A DNA stretch of 35,796 bases from Actinomycetota bacterium (lineage in GTDB: Bacteria; Actinomycetota; Thermoleophilia; Gaiellales; Gaiellaceae), in contig JACCTQ010000221.1 in NCBI GenBank assembly GCA_013812265.1, forward strand, positions 1 to 35,796, written 5' to 3'. Both the position numbers and the translations under genes were made by a program. The notes under the pieces were generated by a model, which saw nothing but the letters and a program-made list of their open reading frames with translations, was not told the origin of the DNA and made no database searches. Shown one piece after another: positions 8,625 through 16,716 of the stretch (the first letter of the stretch is position 1; the number at the start of each line of letters is the position of its first letter).

Positions 8625-9041
8625 CTAGGCGGACGCCGTCTCCTCGGCCGGCCGTCGTTCCTCGGTGTCCACATGGCCGATGTCCGGCCTTGGTGCCAGC
8701 GGCCCCAGGTGGAAGACGATGAACGCCTCCTCGCCGCCTTCGTTCATGAGCCGGTGCTTCACGTTCGGGGGGACGTACAGGGCATGGCCGGCCTCGAGCT
8801 GCTGCGGCTCCCCGTCGAGCCGTGCGGTGATGGCGCCGCGGACGACGTAGATGAACTCCTCCGAGTAGGGGTGGTAATGCTCTGCGATCCAGTCCCCGGC
8901 GGTAATCGTGGCGACCCCCATGAAACCCGAGGTCGAGCCGACCGTCTTCGGGCTCAGCAGGGTACGCACGTCGCCCCCGCGGCGGTTGTCCACGGGCGTC
9001 TCCTCGGACTTCTGGATGCCTGGTTGTTGCTGACCTTCCAT
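8625..9041 (-). CDS. Cupin of spore-pigment type (WhiE-II/CurC/TcmJ-like)
   Basis: This 138-aa single-domain cupin has motif 1 [15 protein letters not shown] (His55, His57, Glu61 or Glu62) and motif 2 with PPNVKHRL (His96). These residues usually bind one divalent metal. Small cupins directly upstream of KS-alpha are a regular part of spore-pigment and tetracenomycin-type clusters, where they assist cyclisation or oxidation of the polyketide; the exact chemistry remains unclear. The start at 9041 is chosen because gaggagg stands 5 nt upstream; the ORF-track start at 9152 would read through the divergent promoter. It is the first gene of the PKS operon. Confidence 0.88.
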   Translation of the reverse strand: MEGQQQPGIQKSEETPVDNRRGGDVRTLLSPKTVGSTSGFMGVATITAGDWIAEHYHPYSEEFIYVVRGAITARLDGEPQQLEAGHALYVPPNVKHRLMNEGGEEAFIVFHLGPLAPRPDIGHVDTEERRPAEETASA

Positions 9042-9066
9042 TTCGCCTCCTCGCTGGTCTTGGGCG

Positions 9067-9095
9067 ATCGTGTACGACCGGGTCCCGCCAGTCAA
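9067..9095 (-). promoter_or_regulatory. Candidate promoter of the PKS operon
   Basis: On the minus strand TTGACT (9095-9090) is followed after 17 nt by CACGAT (9072-9067), part of TACACGAT. The -35 is strong and the -10 weak. It precedes the cupin ribosome site by about 15 nt. The divergent fabD -35 lies only 10 nt away, so one bound regulator could affect both. Confidence 0.45.
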
Positions 9096-9105
9096 GCCCG
9101 TCCGG

Positions 9106-9135
9106 TTGCCACCGGGCTCGACCGGGTGAGATACT
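9106..9135 (+). promoter_or_regulatory. Candidate fabD promoter
   Basis: TTGCCA (9106-9111), an 18-nt spacer and GATACT (9130-9135) form a good sigma-70-type promoter. Only 9 nt separate the -10 from the ATG at 9145 and no ribosome site is present, so the transcript may be leaderless or nearly so. Confidence 0.5.
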
Positions 9136-9144
9136 CGGCCCGAG

Positions 9145-10092
9145 ATGACCATAGTCGCATTCCTCTATCCGGGGCAGGGCTCACAGAAGGTCGGCATGGG
9201 CGCAGAGTTACTCGCCGCGGAGAGCGACCTGCTGGACGGCTATCTCGCGCAGGCCGAAGCCGCGTCCGGCCAGCCGATCCGGCGCATCTGCCTCGAAGGG
9301 CCGATAGAGGCGCTGACGCGGACCGAAGTGGCTCAGCCCGCGCTGTTTGCAGTCTCGCTCGCCTTGACCGACGCGGCACGTGCTCGCGGCATCGACCCGG
9401 ATTTCGTCGCGGGTCACAGTCTCGGCGAGTACACGGCTGCGTGCGCCGCAGGCTCGTTATCGGTCGCGGACGGGATCGAGCTCGTCAGTTTGCGTGGGCA
9501 GCTGATGGCGCGAATCGGCGACGAGAGCCCGGGCGCGATGGCGGCGGTGATCGGGCTTTCGGCCGGGGACCTCGAGCGACTCTGTGAGGACGCCTCGGGC
9601 GCGGGCTCCGTCGCGCTGGCGAACATCAACTCACCGACCCAGATCGTCGTCTCGGGCGAGGAGACGGGCGTCGTCCGCCTGATGGAGCTCGCCGAAGGGG
9701 CCGGCGCGTCGCGTGTTGTCCGGCTCCAGGTTGCCGCGGCCTTTCACAGCGAGCTGATGCAGCCGGTGCGCGAGCAAATGGCCGCCGCAGCGCGGGAGGT
9801 CGCCTGGTCCGACCCGCGGGTGCCGGTTGCCGTCAACGCGCGCGGTGAGCTCGTGCGGGACGGCGAGGCTCTCCGGACCGCCCTGGTGGAGCAGATCGCG
9901 AGCCCGGTGCGGTGGGTGGAGTGCGTCGAGGCACTCGCCGGGGCCGGCGTCGAGACGTTCCTCGAGCTCGGGCCTGGCCGCGTGCTCGGCGGGCTCGTCC
10001 GGCAGATCCAGGCCGGCGCCGACGTCTTCTCGGCCGACTCGCCCGGACGTCTCGAGGAGTTTGCCGAGGCCCACCCGGCCGCCGTCCGCTAG
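9145..10092 (+). CDS. fabD: Malonyl-CoA:ACP transacylase
   Basis: This 315-aa acyltransferase has [14 protein letters not shown] at the N-terminus, the nucleophile motif GHSLGEY (Ser92), an SLRGQLM arginine (Arg117) that holds the malonyl carboxylate, and AFHSELM (His201). The arginine favours malonyl over acetyl units. It moves malonate from CoA to ACP; type II PKSs usually lack their own transacylase and borrow this enzyme. It diverges from the PKS operon across a 103-nt gap with back-to-back promoters, so it may be dedicated to that pathway or shared with fatty-acid synthesis. No fabH, fabG or fabF adjoins it. The TAG overlaps the convergent permease stop by 4 nt (CTAG). Confidence 0.95.
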   Translation: MTIVAFLYPGQGSQKVGMGAELLAAESDLLDGYLAQAEAASGQPIRRICLEGPIEALTRTEVAQPALFAVSLALTDAARARGIDPDFVAGHSLGEYTAACAAGSLSVADGIELVSLRGQLMARIGDESPGAMAAVIGLSAGDLERLCEDASGAGSVALANINSPTQIVVSGEETGVVRLMELAEGAGASRVVRLQVAAAFHSELMQPVREQMAAAAREVAWSDPRVPVAVNARGELVRDGEALRTALVEQIASPVRWVECVEALAGAGVETFLELGPGRVLGGLVRQIQAGADVFSADSPGRLEEFAEAHPAAVR

Positions 10093-10988
10093 TACTCGGC
10101 GAGCGAGCCCGCGCGTTGCGCGCTCTCGAGCGCCAGGCCGAACAGCCTCGCTGCAAGCGGAATACCGGCTCCCGCCACGGCAAGCAGCACGAGGGCGTCG
10201 AGAGCCCAACCCTCTCCGCTGAAGATGGCATCGCGGACGCCGTCGAAGGCAAACCGCGTCGGGAGGGCGCGGGCAAGCGGCTCGAGCCACTCGGGCAGCG
10301 TCGAGATCGGGAAGACCGCCCCGCTCAAGACGGTCATGATCGTCACCAGCATGGAGGTCATCAGGTCTCCCCGCTTGACGACGAGGATGATCGTGGCCGC
10401 CACCATTCCCAGCGCGGCGAACGCGGCAGCGGCGCTCGCCAGGACCACGAGCAGGCCGAGCCAGCTCACGCCGAGAAGGTCCAGATCCATGGCCGTCGAG
10501 GCGATCGCCAGGTAGAGAAGCGCGCGCACCAGGGCGAAGGAGAACGGGAACCCGACCAGGCCGAGGCACATCTCGGCAGAGGTCAGAGGCTGTGCCGCCA
10601 GCGCCTCGAGCGTCCCCGTCAGCTGCTCTTCCCGCAGCCGTCTGCCGACCTCGGCGACCCCGCTCTGGATCATGGTGCCGGTGAGGATCCCGGTCGCGGC
10701 GAACGCGAAGTAGCTGGGAGCGTCGTTCAGGGCCGCCGTATCGGGGTCGCTGAAGAAGCGCGAGATGAAGAAGTAGATCATCAGCGTGAGCACGCCGTGG
10801 AACACGTCGAGCGCGATGGCTGCGCGATAGGACCTCTTGATGAGGAAATCGCGCCGGACGATGGCGCCGACGACCCGCGCGCGTGGCACGCCCCTCGCCC
10901 GGACGGATCTCCGGAGAGCACCGTGCCAGGGCTGCTCGCGCCGCCGGATCTCCGGCCCGCGGGCGTCTGGGGAGGACGTGGAGGTCAC
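10089..10988 (-). CDS. ABC-2 type transporter permease
   Basis: This 299-aa membrane protein has a basic N-terminal tail of about 45 residues. About six hydrophobic segments follow, for example AIALDVFHGVLTLMIYFFISRFF, YFAFAATGILTGTMI, LLVVLASAAAAFAALGMVAATIILVV, MLVTIMTVLSGAVFPIS and ALDALVLLAVAGAGIPLAA. The pattern with a central ISTLPEWLEPLARALPTRFAFDGVRD loop is typical of ABC-2 export permeases. The GTG start at 10988 lies shortly after a good promoter. It diverges from the ABC ATPase gene, its probable partner. The transported compound is unknown; location next to the PKS suggests product export. Confidence 0.85.
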   Translation of the reverse strand: MTSTSSPDARGPEIRRREQPWHGALRRSVRARGVPRARVVGAIVRRDFLIKRSYRAAIALDVFHGVLTLMIYFFISRFFSDPDTAALNDAPSYFAFAATGILTGTMIQSGVAEVGRRLREEQLTGTLEALAAQPLTSAEMCLGLVGFPFSFALVRALLYLAIASTAMDLDLLGVSWLGLLVVLASAAAAFAALGMVAATIILVVKRGDLMTSMLVTIMTVLSGAVFPISTLPEWLEPLARALPTRFAFDGVRDAIFSGEGWALDALVLLAVAGAGIPLAARLFGLALESAQRAGSLAEY

Positions 10989-11003
10989 GGTCGGCGAGCG
11001 CCT

Positions 11004-11033
11004 ACCCTAGTGCGGTGGGTCGAGGAGCGTCAA
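11004..11033 (-). promoter_or_regulatory. Candidate promoter of the ABC permease
   Basis: On the minus strand TTGACG (11033-11028), an 18-nt spacer and TAGGGT (11009-11004) lie 15 nt before the GTG of the permease. The expected leader is about 8 nt with no ribosome site. The plus strand here also reads TACCCT, a possible -10 for the divergent ATPase. Confidence 0.45.
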
Positions 11034-11119
11034 CGAGGCCCCACCTCGACATCCCCTGCGACGTCGCGATATCGTCGTTGTGGCCGACCGTGAGCTGCGT
11101 GAGCGACCCGGGGGCCGCC

Positions 11120-11827
11120 GTGACGAGACAGTCTGCAGCCGATGCGATCGCGACCGTGGCCGCTTCCGACCCTGAGGTCCGGGAGAACGTCCTCACCGTA
11201 GAGGGGCTCTCCCGCGAGTTCCGCGGTCGTCCGGTCGTCCAGAGCTTCGACCTGTCGCTCGGCGCCGGCGACCGGGTTGCCCTGCACGGGCCGAACGGCT
11301 CGGGCAAGACGACGATCCTGCGCTGCATCATGGGGACGCTCTGTCCGACGAGCGGCTTGATCTCGGTCCGTGGGCACGCGGCCGGGACGTGCGAGGCGCG
11401 TGCTCTGATCGGCTCCGTCCTGCCGCAGGACCGGGCGTTCTACCTTCGCCTGACGGGCGAAGCGAACCTTCTCTTCGTGGCGAGGCTCCGCGGCTACGAC
11501 GGGCGGGCGGCGGTGCGCCTGGTGCGCGAGCTCGAGCAGGAGTTGCAGCTCTCGGAGACGCTGTCGCGCCGCCTCGACCGCTGCTCCACAGGCATGATGC
11601 AGAAGCTCTCGTTCGCACGGGCGCTCCTCGGCGAGCCGCCTCTGCTCCTGCTCGACGAGCCGACGCGCTCGCTCGACGACGCGTCCCTGGAGCTGCTCTG
11701 GGCGGCGCTCGAGCGGCGGCCGCGTGCGGCCGTCCTGATCGCGACGCACCGTCGAGACGACCTGGCGCGGTGCGGCGCGACGATCGGCCTAGAAGCCCCA
11801 TCCCCGGAGGAGCAGCGAGGGAAGTGA
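11120..11827 (+). CDS. ABC transporter ATP-binding protein
   Basis: This ATPase of about 235 aa has Walker A GPNGSGKTT, a Q-loop region SVLPQDRAFYLRLT, the signature STGMMQKLSFARAL in place of LSGGQ, Walker B LLLLDEP and the switch histidine in ATHRRDD. This is the DrrA/CcmA-like exporter group. The start is uncertain. In-frame GTGs occur at 11015, 11090, 11099 and 11120; I choose 11120, which follows a GGGGG stretch and leaves a usual N-terminal length. It is divergent from the ABC-2 permease and is coupled to the downstream beta-propeller gene by a GTGA overlap. Confidence 0.85.
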   Translation: MTRQSAADAIATVAASDPEVRENVLTVEGLSREFRGRPVVQSFDLSLGAGDRVALHGPNGSGKTTILRCIMGTLCPTSGLISVRGHAAGTCEARALIGSVLPQDRAFYLRLTGEANLLFVARLRGYDGRAAVRLVRELEQELQLSETLSRRLDRCSTGMMQKLSFARALLGEPPLLLLDEPTRSLDDASLELLWAALERRPRAAVLIATHRRDDLARCGATIGLEAPSPEEQRGK

Positions 11828-13563
11828 GCTGGTCGCTGCTCGAAGAGTACGGCATCGAGTACGCCGCCCCGAGCGCGAACGCCGGTCCGGATCTCTGTCA
11901 CCCCGTGGCAGCGGCGCGGGCGGCAGACGGAGCCACGACCATCGTCGACGAGCTGGGGATCCGCAAGTCAGTGCCGATGCGTGCCGAGTACCGGACATTT
12001 CGGATCGCGCCGGGCGGGAAGCTGCTCGCGGACTCGTGGCGGTGGGGCATCGCCGACGGATACGGGGTTCCCAGCGCGGAGTCGCTCGCGATCCTGTGCG
12101 TCACGCGGTGGGAGCTCCAGACGCGGGGGCCGACCGGCGAGCGAGTCGCGACCCTCGATCTCGCCTCGCTCTCGAAGCGGCTGCCGCTCGTTGTGTCCCG
12201 CACGTGGCGCGACACGTTCCTGCTCGCGTTTGCCGACGAGCTCTTCGACGTCGACCTCGCCGAGGTCGACGATGCGGGTCGCCTCCTCTGGTATCTCCCG
12301 GCTCCGCCGGATTCGCTGGGGTTTCCGGGAAGTGTCCAGCTCCTCCGCAACGGCAATTTGCTCGTCGCGGACGAGTTCTGCCACGTCGTCACCGAGCTCG
12401 CCCTCGACGGCTCGATCGTCTGGCAGCTCGGCAACTGGCGTGATCCCGGCCGGCACGGCGGGCGCCTGTCGAGCCCGCGGACGGCGCGAGAGACACACGA
12501 CGGAACCAGACTCGTGGCGGACACCCGGAACGACCGTTTGCTGGCCGTCGCCGCCGACGGCCGTATCACGGTCCTGCCCGAGCCGGAGGGCGGCCTCTCC
12601 GCGCCCACGTTCGCCGAGCTCCTTCCCGGCGGCAACGTCCTCCTCTGCGATGCGGGCAACCGTCGGGTCGTGGAGTGTGGCAGCGGGGGCGAGGTGGTCT
12701 GGAGCATTGGCGGGCGAGCCGGCCACCGGCGATGGTTCTCGTTTCCTCGCTCGGTTCAGGGGCTCGACGGGGGCGCCCTGCTCGTCTGCGATACGGCGAA
12801 CGACCGCATCGTGGTGGCCGGCGGCGGAGCCAGATCCTGCGAGCCCTGGCCGCTCGAGGGCGGCGCCGAGCTCTTCTGGCCCCGGTGCGCGCGTATTCTA
12901 CCGTCGGGCTCGCTGCTCGTCGCGGACGGGCGCAACTCGCGCGTGCTGGAAGTGACACCGGCAGGCGAGGTCACGCGCAGCCTGCACGCGCTAGGGCACG
13001 AGGCGATCGGCCACCTCGCCGACCCGCACGACGTCCACCTGCTGCCAGGAGGCAACCTTCTGATCACCGACTCTCCACCCGGGCTCGTCCTCGAGGTCGA
13101 CTGGAGCGGGCGCATCCACCGGACGATCGGACAGGACCGAGAGGTGGACCTCGCCGACCCGCACAGCGCTCAGCCACTCGCCGGCGGCACGGTCATGATC
13201 TGCGACTCGGGCAACGACCGCGTGCTGTGGGTTCGCCCGGACGGGACCCTCGCTCGGGAGCTCCGCGCCGTTCGCTCGGGCTCGTCGTGGCTTCGCCTGA
13301 GCAGGCCGCGGCATGCCGAGGTTTCCGCGTCCGGCATCCTCGTGATCGCGGACACGGGCAACAATCGCGTGCTCGCGGTCGACGGGTCGGGGGCGCTCCT
13401 CTGGGAGCTCTCGACGGTGCCGGACTCGCCCCTCCCCTGGCTCGACCAGCCGCGCTGGGCCCAGCTCGACGAGGGCGAGGTCATCGTCTGCGACCACTGC
13501 CACCACCGGATTCTGCGCCTGCGGCACGAGCCACCTGGCGGGAGCTCGCCGCCGCCGCCCTGA
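11824..13563 (+). CDS. NHL-like beta-propeller protein
   Basis: This 579-aa protein is built from repeats of roughly 45-50 residues. Each carries a core such as LLVADEFCHVV, VLLCDAGNRRVV, LLVCDTANDRIV, LLVADGRNSRVL, VMICDSGNDRVL, LVIADTGNNRVL or VIVCDHCHHRIL, spaced by aromatic VW..GG strands. This D-x-x-N-x-R-V pattern is typical of NHL/PQQ-type propellers. There is no signal peptide or membrane segment, so it is probably cytosolic. The GTG start at 11824 overlaps the ATPase stop (GTGA) and is preceded by GGAGGAG. Its role is unknown: a sensor, a scaffold or an arylsulfotransferase-like enzyme are possible. Its last 83 nt overlap the convergent kinase ORF. Confidence 0.75.
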   Translation: MSWSLLEEYGIEYAAPSANAGPDLCHPVAAARAADGATTIVDELGIRKSVPMRAEYRTFRIAPGGKLLADSWRWGIADGYGVPSAESLAILCVTRWELQTRGPTGERVATLDLASLSKRLPLVVSRTWRDTFLLAFADELFDVDLAEVDDAGRLLWYLPAPPDSLGFPGSVQLLRNGNLLVADEFCHVVTELALDGSIVWQLGNWRDPGRHGGRLSSPRTARETHDGTRLVADTRNDRLLAVAADGRITVLPEPEGGLSAPTFAELLPGGNVLLCDAGNRRVVECGSGGEVVWSIGGRAGHRRWFSFPRSVQGLDGGALLVCDTANDRIVVAGGGARSCEPWPLEGGAELFWPRCARILPSGSLLVADGRNSRVLEVTPAGEVTRSLHALGHEAIGHLADPHDVHLLPGGNLLITDSPPGLVLEVDWSGRIHRTIGQDREVDLADPHSAQPLAGGTVMICDSGNDRVLWVRPDGTLARELRAVRSGSSWLRLSRPRHAEVSASGILVIADTGNNRVLAVDGSGALLWELSTVPDSPLPWLDQPRWAQLDEGEVIVCDHCHHRILRLRHEPPGGSSPPPP

Positions 13564-14206
13564 GCTCGCGCACCAGCCGCTGAGCTCTCCGTCGTCCGCG
13601 CAGGACGATCACCGCTTTGCCCTTACCGTGCTCGCGGAGTGCCGCGTCGAGGAGGGGCCGCGTCTCGATCGGATAGCGCCACAGGTAGCGGAAAAATGCC
13701 CGATCGAGCGGCTGGCCGGGCGGCGCGTCGGGGCGCGGCTTGCGGGTGAGCAGCCGCCGCCGAAGCACGCCGGTGACGCAGAGGAGTCGCGGCCGCTCGA
13801 GGACGACTATCGTGTCCGCGGCGGGCACGCGCAGGTCCAGCGTGCTCTCATACGTGCCGTCCATGATCCAGGCCGGCTTCCGTACCAGCTCGGCGACGGC
13901 CGATCGCCATGCCGCATGGGGCAGCGCGACCCAGCCCGCCCGCCAGCGGTGCGAGTCGAGGTGGACGAGCGGCAACCCGAGGGTCTCTCCGAGCCCGAGC
14001 GCGAGCTTCGTCTTGCCCGCGCCGCTCGGGCCGACGACCAGGATCCGTCGCGCCTTGCGGAGCCGCCCTACCTCGACGCCGGTCGGCACGCCAGATCGGA
14101 CGTCGACCAATTTAGATGCTAGGCATCCTGCCTTGCCCGCGGACGAGTGCGGCGCCCGGCTTGGCCGATGCCGTCCCCGGCGGCGCGCCCGTTTCCGATC
14201 GACCAT
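13481..14206 (-). CDS. P-loop kinase / AAA protein (adenylate-kinase-like)
   Basis: This P-loop NTPase has RRILVVGPSGAGKTKLALGLG, then LPLVHLDSHRW, WIMDGTYESTLDLRVPAADTIVVLERP and a basic lid-like region. This is the arrangement of FlaR/topology-modulation-type small kinases. The ATG at 14206 directly follows the decarboxylase stop and gives 241 aa, but its first 40 residues are Arg-rich and unlike the family. TTG at 14110 or GTG at 14089 would give 209 or 202 aa and follow an AT-richer patch. The C-terminal RELRAAAASSRQVARAAG tail overlaps the convergent propeller gene by 83 nt. It is the last gene of the island; the substrate is unknown. Confidence 0.65.
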   Translation of the reverse strand: MVDRKRARRRGRHRPSRAPHSSAGKAGCLASKLVDVRSGVPTGVEVGRLRKARRILVVGPSGAGKTKLALGLGETLGLPLVHLDSHRWRAGWVALPHAAWRSAVAELVRKPAWIMDGTYESTLDLRVPAADTIVVLERPRLLCVTGVLRRRLLTRKPRPDAPPGQPLDRAFFRYLWRYPIETRPLLDAALREHGKGKAVIVLRGRRRAQRLVRELRAAAASSRQVARAAGAESGGGSGRRR

Positions 14207-15460
14207 CTAGGCGAAGAGCACCGGAGGAGCGTCGAAGATGAACTCGGGGCTGAGGCTCGAGTTGTAGGCCCCTGCCGCGTAGAAGACGAGGAAGTCGCCC
14301 CGCACCGCAGGCGGCAGCGGGCCGCTGTAGAGAACGTCGTTCTCGCGGCAGGAGGAGCCGAGCACGGTCGACGGAAGGCTCGAGTCGCGGCGAGGGAGCA
14401 GGTCGGACGTGAAGAGCCGGGCGATCTGCGGGCAGTAGTGCGTCAGGGGAAGCATCGTCACGGTCCCGTCCACGGTGACGAGCTGGCCATTCCCGGATCG
14501 CCGCGCGCGGAGCACCGTCGAGACGAAGACGATCGCGTCTGCGACGAGGTACCGCCCCGGCTCGAGGATGAGGGTCGGCCCGTCTTCGTGGGCAAGCGCA
14601 GGCGACAGCTCGCCGGTGATCGCGTCGACGTACTCGCCGATCGGCCGCGGGTCCCAGGTCCGTCGGCTCCGGGGTCTCGGCCCATGCGCGGGAAAGCCCC
14701 CGCCGAGATCGAGTGAGCGCACGCGGAGCCGTCCGCCCTCGGGACCGCCGTGCGCCAGCAAGCGGGCGACGCGGCGCGCGGCCTTGCGGAAATGGCCGGG
14801 ATCATCCGTGTCGCCTCTCAGGTGGAGGTGCAGGCCGGCGGGCGCGAGTCCCGGGACGGAGAGCATGCGTGCGACCGCCGCCGCGGCCTCTCCGTCTTCC
14901 AGCGAAAGCCCGAACCGGCTCGGCTCGACGCCCGGCAGGTCGGCCTTGACTCGCAGTCCGACTCGGGCGCGTCCGTGGTGCGCCATCCGAAGCTCGAGCA
15001 CGCGCTCGAGCTCCTCGCGGTCATTGACGTGTATGAGCGCACCCTCGGTGAGTGCGAGCAGGAGCTCGTCGTCCCGCTTGTGAGGGCCGTTGAAGACGAT
15101 CTCCTCGCCCGGATGGCCGAGCCCGCGCGCCAGCCTGTACTCGCGGCCGGAGACCACCTCCGCCCAGGCGCCTAGCTCTCCGAGCAGCCGGGACTCCGCA
15201 ACCGCGTAGTTCGTCTTGAACGAGTACGCGATCGCCGAGCGAGCCGAGCGGCGGGCGAGCGCCCGCTCCACCTCCCGGTAGCGCTCGGCCAGGATCCTGG
15301 TGTCGACGAGGAAGAGCGGGGTGTCGGTGCGGTGCAGCACCGGTCCCAGGCGTTCGCGATCGCGCTCGAGGCTCGGGAACGCGTCGAAAAAGCCCGGCGG
15401 CAGGAACGCTTCGCCGTCTCTCGGTTGGTCGACCCGACCGGGCCGCATCGCCGTCGCCAC
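14207..15460 (-). CDS. PLP-dependent decarboxylase, fold type III
   Basis: This 417-aa enzyme of the diaminopimelate/ornithine decarboxylase family has the PLP lysine in YSFKTNY (Lys82), SRFGL, GLHLHLRGDT, the phosphate-binding LDLGGGFP, LEPGRYLVADA and the active-site cysteine in GSSCRENDVLYSG (Cys371). It removes the alpha-carboxylate from an amino acid, free or carrier-bound. The GTG at 15460 is preceded by ggaagg at 7 nt and lies 2 nt after the ATP-grasp stop. The pairing with an ATP-grasp ligase resembles BtrJ-BtrK of butirosin biosynthesis, where an amino acid is ligated to an ACP and then decarboxylated. lysA-like and polyamine roles remain possible; no lysine genes adjoin. Confidence 0.85.
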   Translation of the reverse strand: MATAMRPGRVDQPRDGEAFLPPGFFDAFPSLERDRERLGPVLHRTDTPLFLVDTRILAERYREVERALARRSARSAIAYSFKTNYAVAESRLLGELGAWAEVVSGREYRLARGLGHPGEEIVFNGPHKRDDELLLALTEGALIHVNDREELERVLELRMAHHGRARVGLRVKADLPGVEPSRFGLSLEDGEAAAAVARMLSVPGLAPAGLHLHLRGDTDDPGHFRKAARRVARLLAHGGPEGGRLRVRSLDLGGGFPAHGPRPRSRRTWDPRPIGEYVDAITGELSPALAHEDGPTLILEPGRYLVADAIVFVSTVLRARRSGNGQLVTVDGTVTMLPLTHYCPQIARLFTSDLLPRRDSSLPSTVLGSSCRENDVLYSGPLPPAVRGDFLVFYAAGAYNSSLSPEFIFDAPPVLFA

Positions 15461-15462
15461 GC

Positions 15463-16716
15463 TCAGACCTTCCGGCCGCGCGCCGGCAGAGGCTCGTAAA
15501 GCCGCTCGCGCTCGAATCGCCGCAGGAGCCGCACGTCCTCGCGGACGATTCGGCGCACGGGGTGGATGAACGTCACGGCCCCGACGACGCGGCGGTCGGT
15601 CGCACCGCGCGCGATGGACATCCGGTGAAAGGAGCGCAGGCGGCGAATCTCCGCCAGCGGCGGTCTCGGTCTCGGGCGGTGGCCGGCCGGCCGGACGAGG
15701 AAGCAGGTGACGGCCGCGCTCGTCAGCCGGTCCGGGTGGCCACCAGCGTGGAAACGGTCCGGGTCCAGGCACGCTTCGACCGTGAGGTCGAGGGCGCTCG
15801 GACCGCCGCAGAGACCGCTGATCACGGCGTTGCTGCCGGCGCTCAGCCGCGCGCCCACCTCGACGAGCGTCGGGCCACGGCCACGGGCCCAGATCACCTC
15901 GCTGTGAGCGGGCCCGTACGAGATCTCCAGCGCGTCGAGCGCGCGCGCGACATAGGCGAAGAGCTTTTCCTGGCGCTCACCCCGGTAGGGCAGAAGCTCG
16001 ATCGCCTCGTAGAAGACGCCGGGCTCGGCCGGTCGCCGTCGCGGGCGATGGTAGCGCCAGAACGCCGCCACGCGGTGGCGGCCGCCGTGACTGACCGTGT
16101 CGACGACGTACTCGGGGCCTTCGAGCAGCTCCTGGACGACCACCGTGTCGTTCCGGAGCCCCAGGACGTTCGTGCGCCCTGCGATCGCCTCGTGCGACTG
16201 CGCGAGCTCGGCCTCCGTACGGCACACGGTCACCGAGTCGGACGCGACGCTTCCGGGCGGCTTGACGACGACGGGACGACCGCCGCGGCTTTGCATCCAG
16301 TCGCGCAGCTCGCCCAGCTCGGGCGAGTGGAACTGGTCGGGCACTTGCAGCCCGCGCGCGCGGACGGCCTCGATCATGAGGTACTTGTGGCGGCGAGCGC
16401 TCCGCAGGGCCGATCCGTTCCGATCGAGGCCGAGTCGTTCGCACAGCTCGTCCGCGAGCTCGACGCCCGGCTCCGAGCCGGCCAGGACGTACCGGACGCC
16501 GAGGCGCCGCAGGCCCGCCGCGATCACCCCAGGATCACGCCGGTGCTCGAGGATCGCGGCGAAGTCCTGGGGCGCGAACGAGGAGCGAAAGAGGAGCGGA
16601 ACGTCACGGTGCGTCTGCACGGCCACGGACTCGAGCCCGCGTGCGTGGAAGGCCGGCGCGAGCAGCGCACCCGAGGAGTACGGGTCGACGATCGCGACGC
16701 GGGCGAGCGTGGTCAC
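15463..16716 (-). CDS. ATP-grasp amino-acid ligase-like protein
   Basis: This 417-aa ATP-grasp enzyme has an N-terminal Rossmann-like part (RVAIVDPYSSGALLAPAF), then RSARRHKYLMIEAVRARGL, the nucleotide-binding VVVKPPGSVASDSVTVC and QELLEGPEYVVDTV. The metal-binding core is GPAHSEVIW with LVEVGARLSAGSNA. These features fit the L-amino-acid ligase/carnosine-synthase branch, which forms an acyl-phosphate and couples it to an amine or a carrier thiol. The GTG start at 16716 overlaps the upstream glycosyltransferase stop (GTGA). With the decarboxylase 2 nt downstream it likely forms a two-step module. The substrate is unknown. Confidence 0.85.
   Translation of the reverse strand: MTTLARVAIVDPYSSGALLAPAFHARGLESVAVQTHRDVPLLFRSSFAPQDFAAILEHRRDPGVIAAGLRRLGVRYVLAGSEPGVELADELCERLGLDRNGSALRSARRHKYLMIEAVRARGLQVPDQFHSPELGELRDWMQSRGGRPVVVKPPGSVASDSVTVCRTEAELAQSHEAIAGRTNVLGLRNDTVVVQELLEGPEYVVDTVSHGGRHRVAAFWRYHRPRRRPAEPGVFYEAIELLPYRGERQEKLFAYVARALDALEISYGPAHSEVIWARGRGPTLVEVGARLSAGSNAVISGLCGGPSALDLTVEACLDPDRFHAGGHPDRLTSAAVTCFLVRPAGHRPRPRPPLAEIRRLRSFHRMSIARGATDRRVVGAVTFIHPVRRIVREDVRLLRRFERERLYEPLPARGRKV

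Noticed and set aside
8148-9587. Plus-strand 479-aa ORF
   Set aside because: It spans KS-alpha, the cupin and fabD in wrong frames and crosses two promoters.
14207-15460. Lysine biosynthesis lysA
   Set aside because: The fold-III motifs fit, but no lysine genes adjoin and the ATP-grasp coupling points to a specialised role; lysA cannot be fully excluded.
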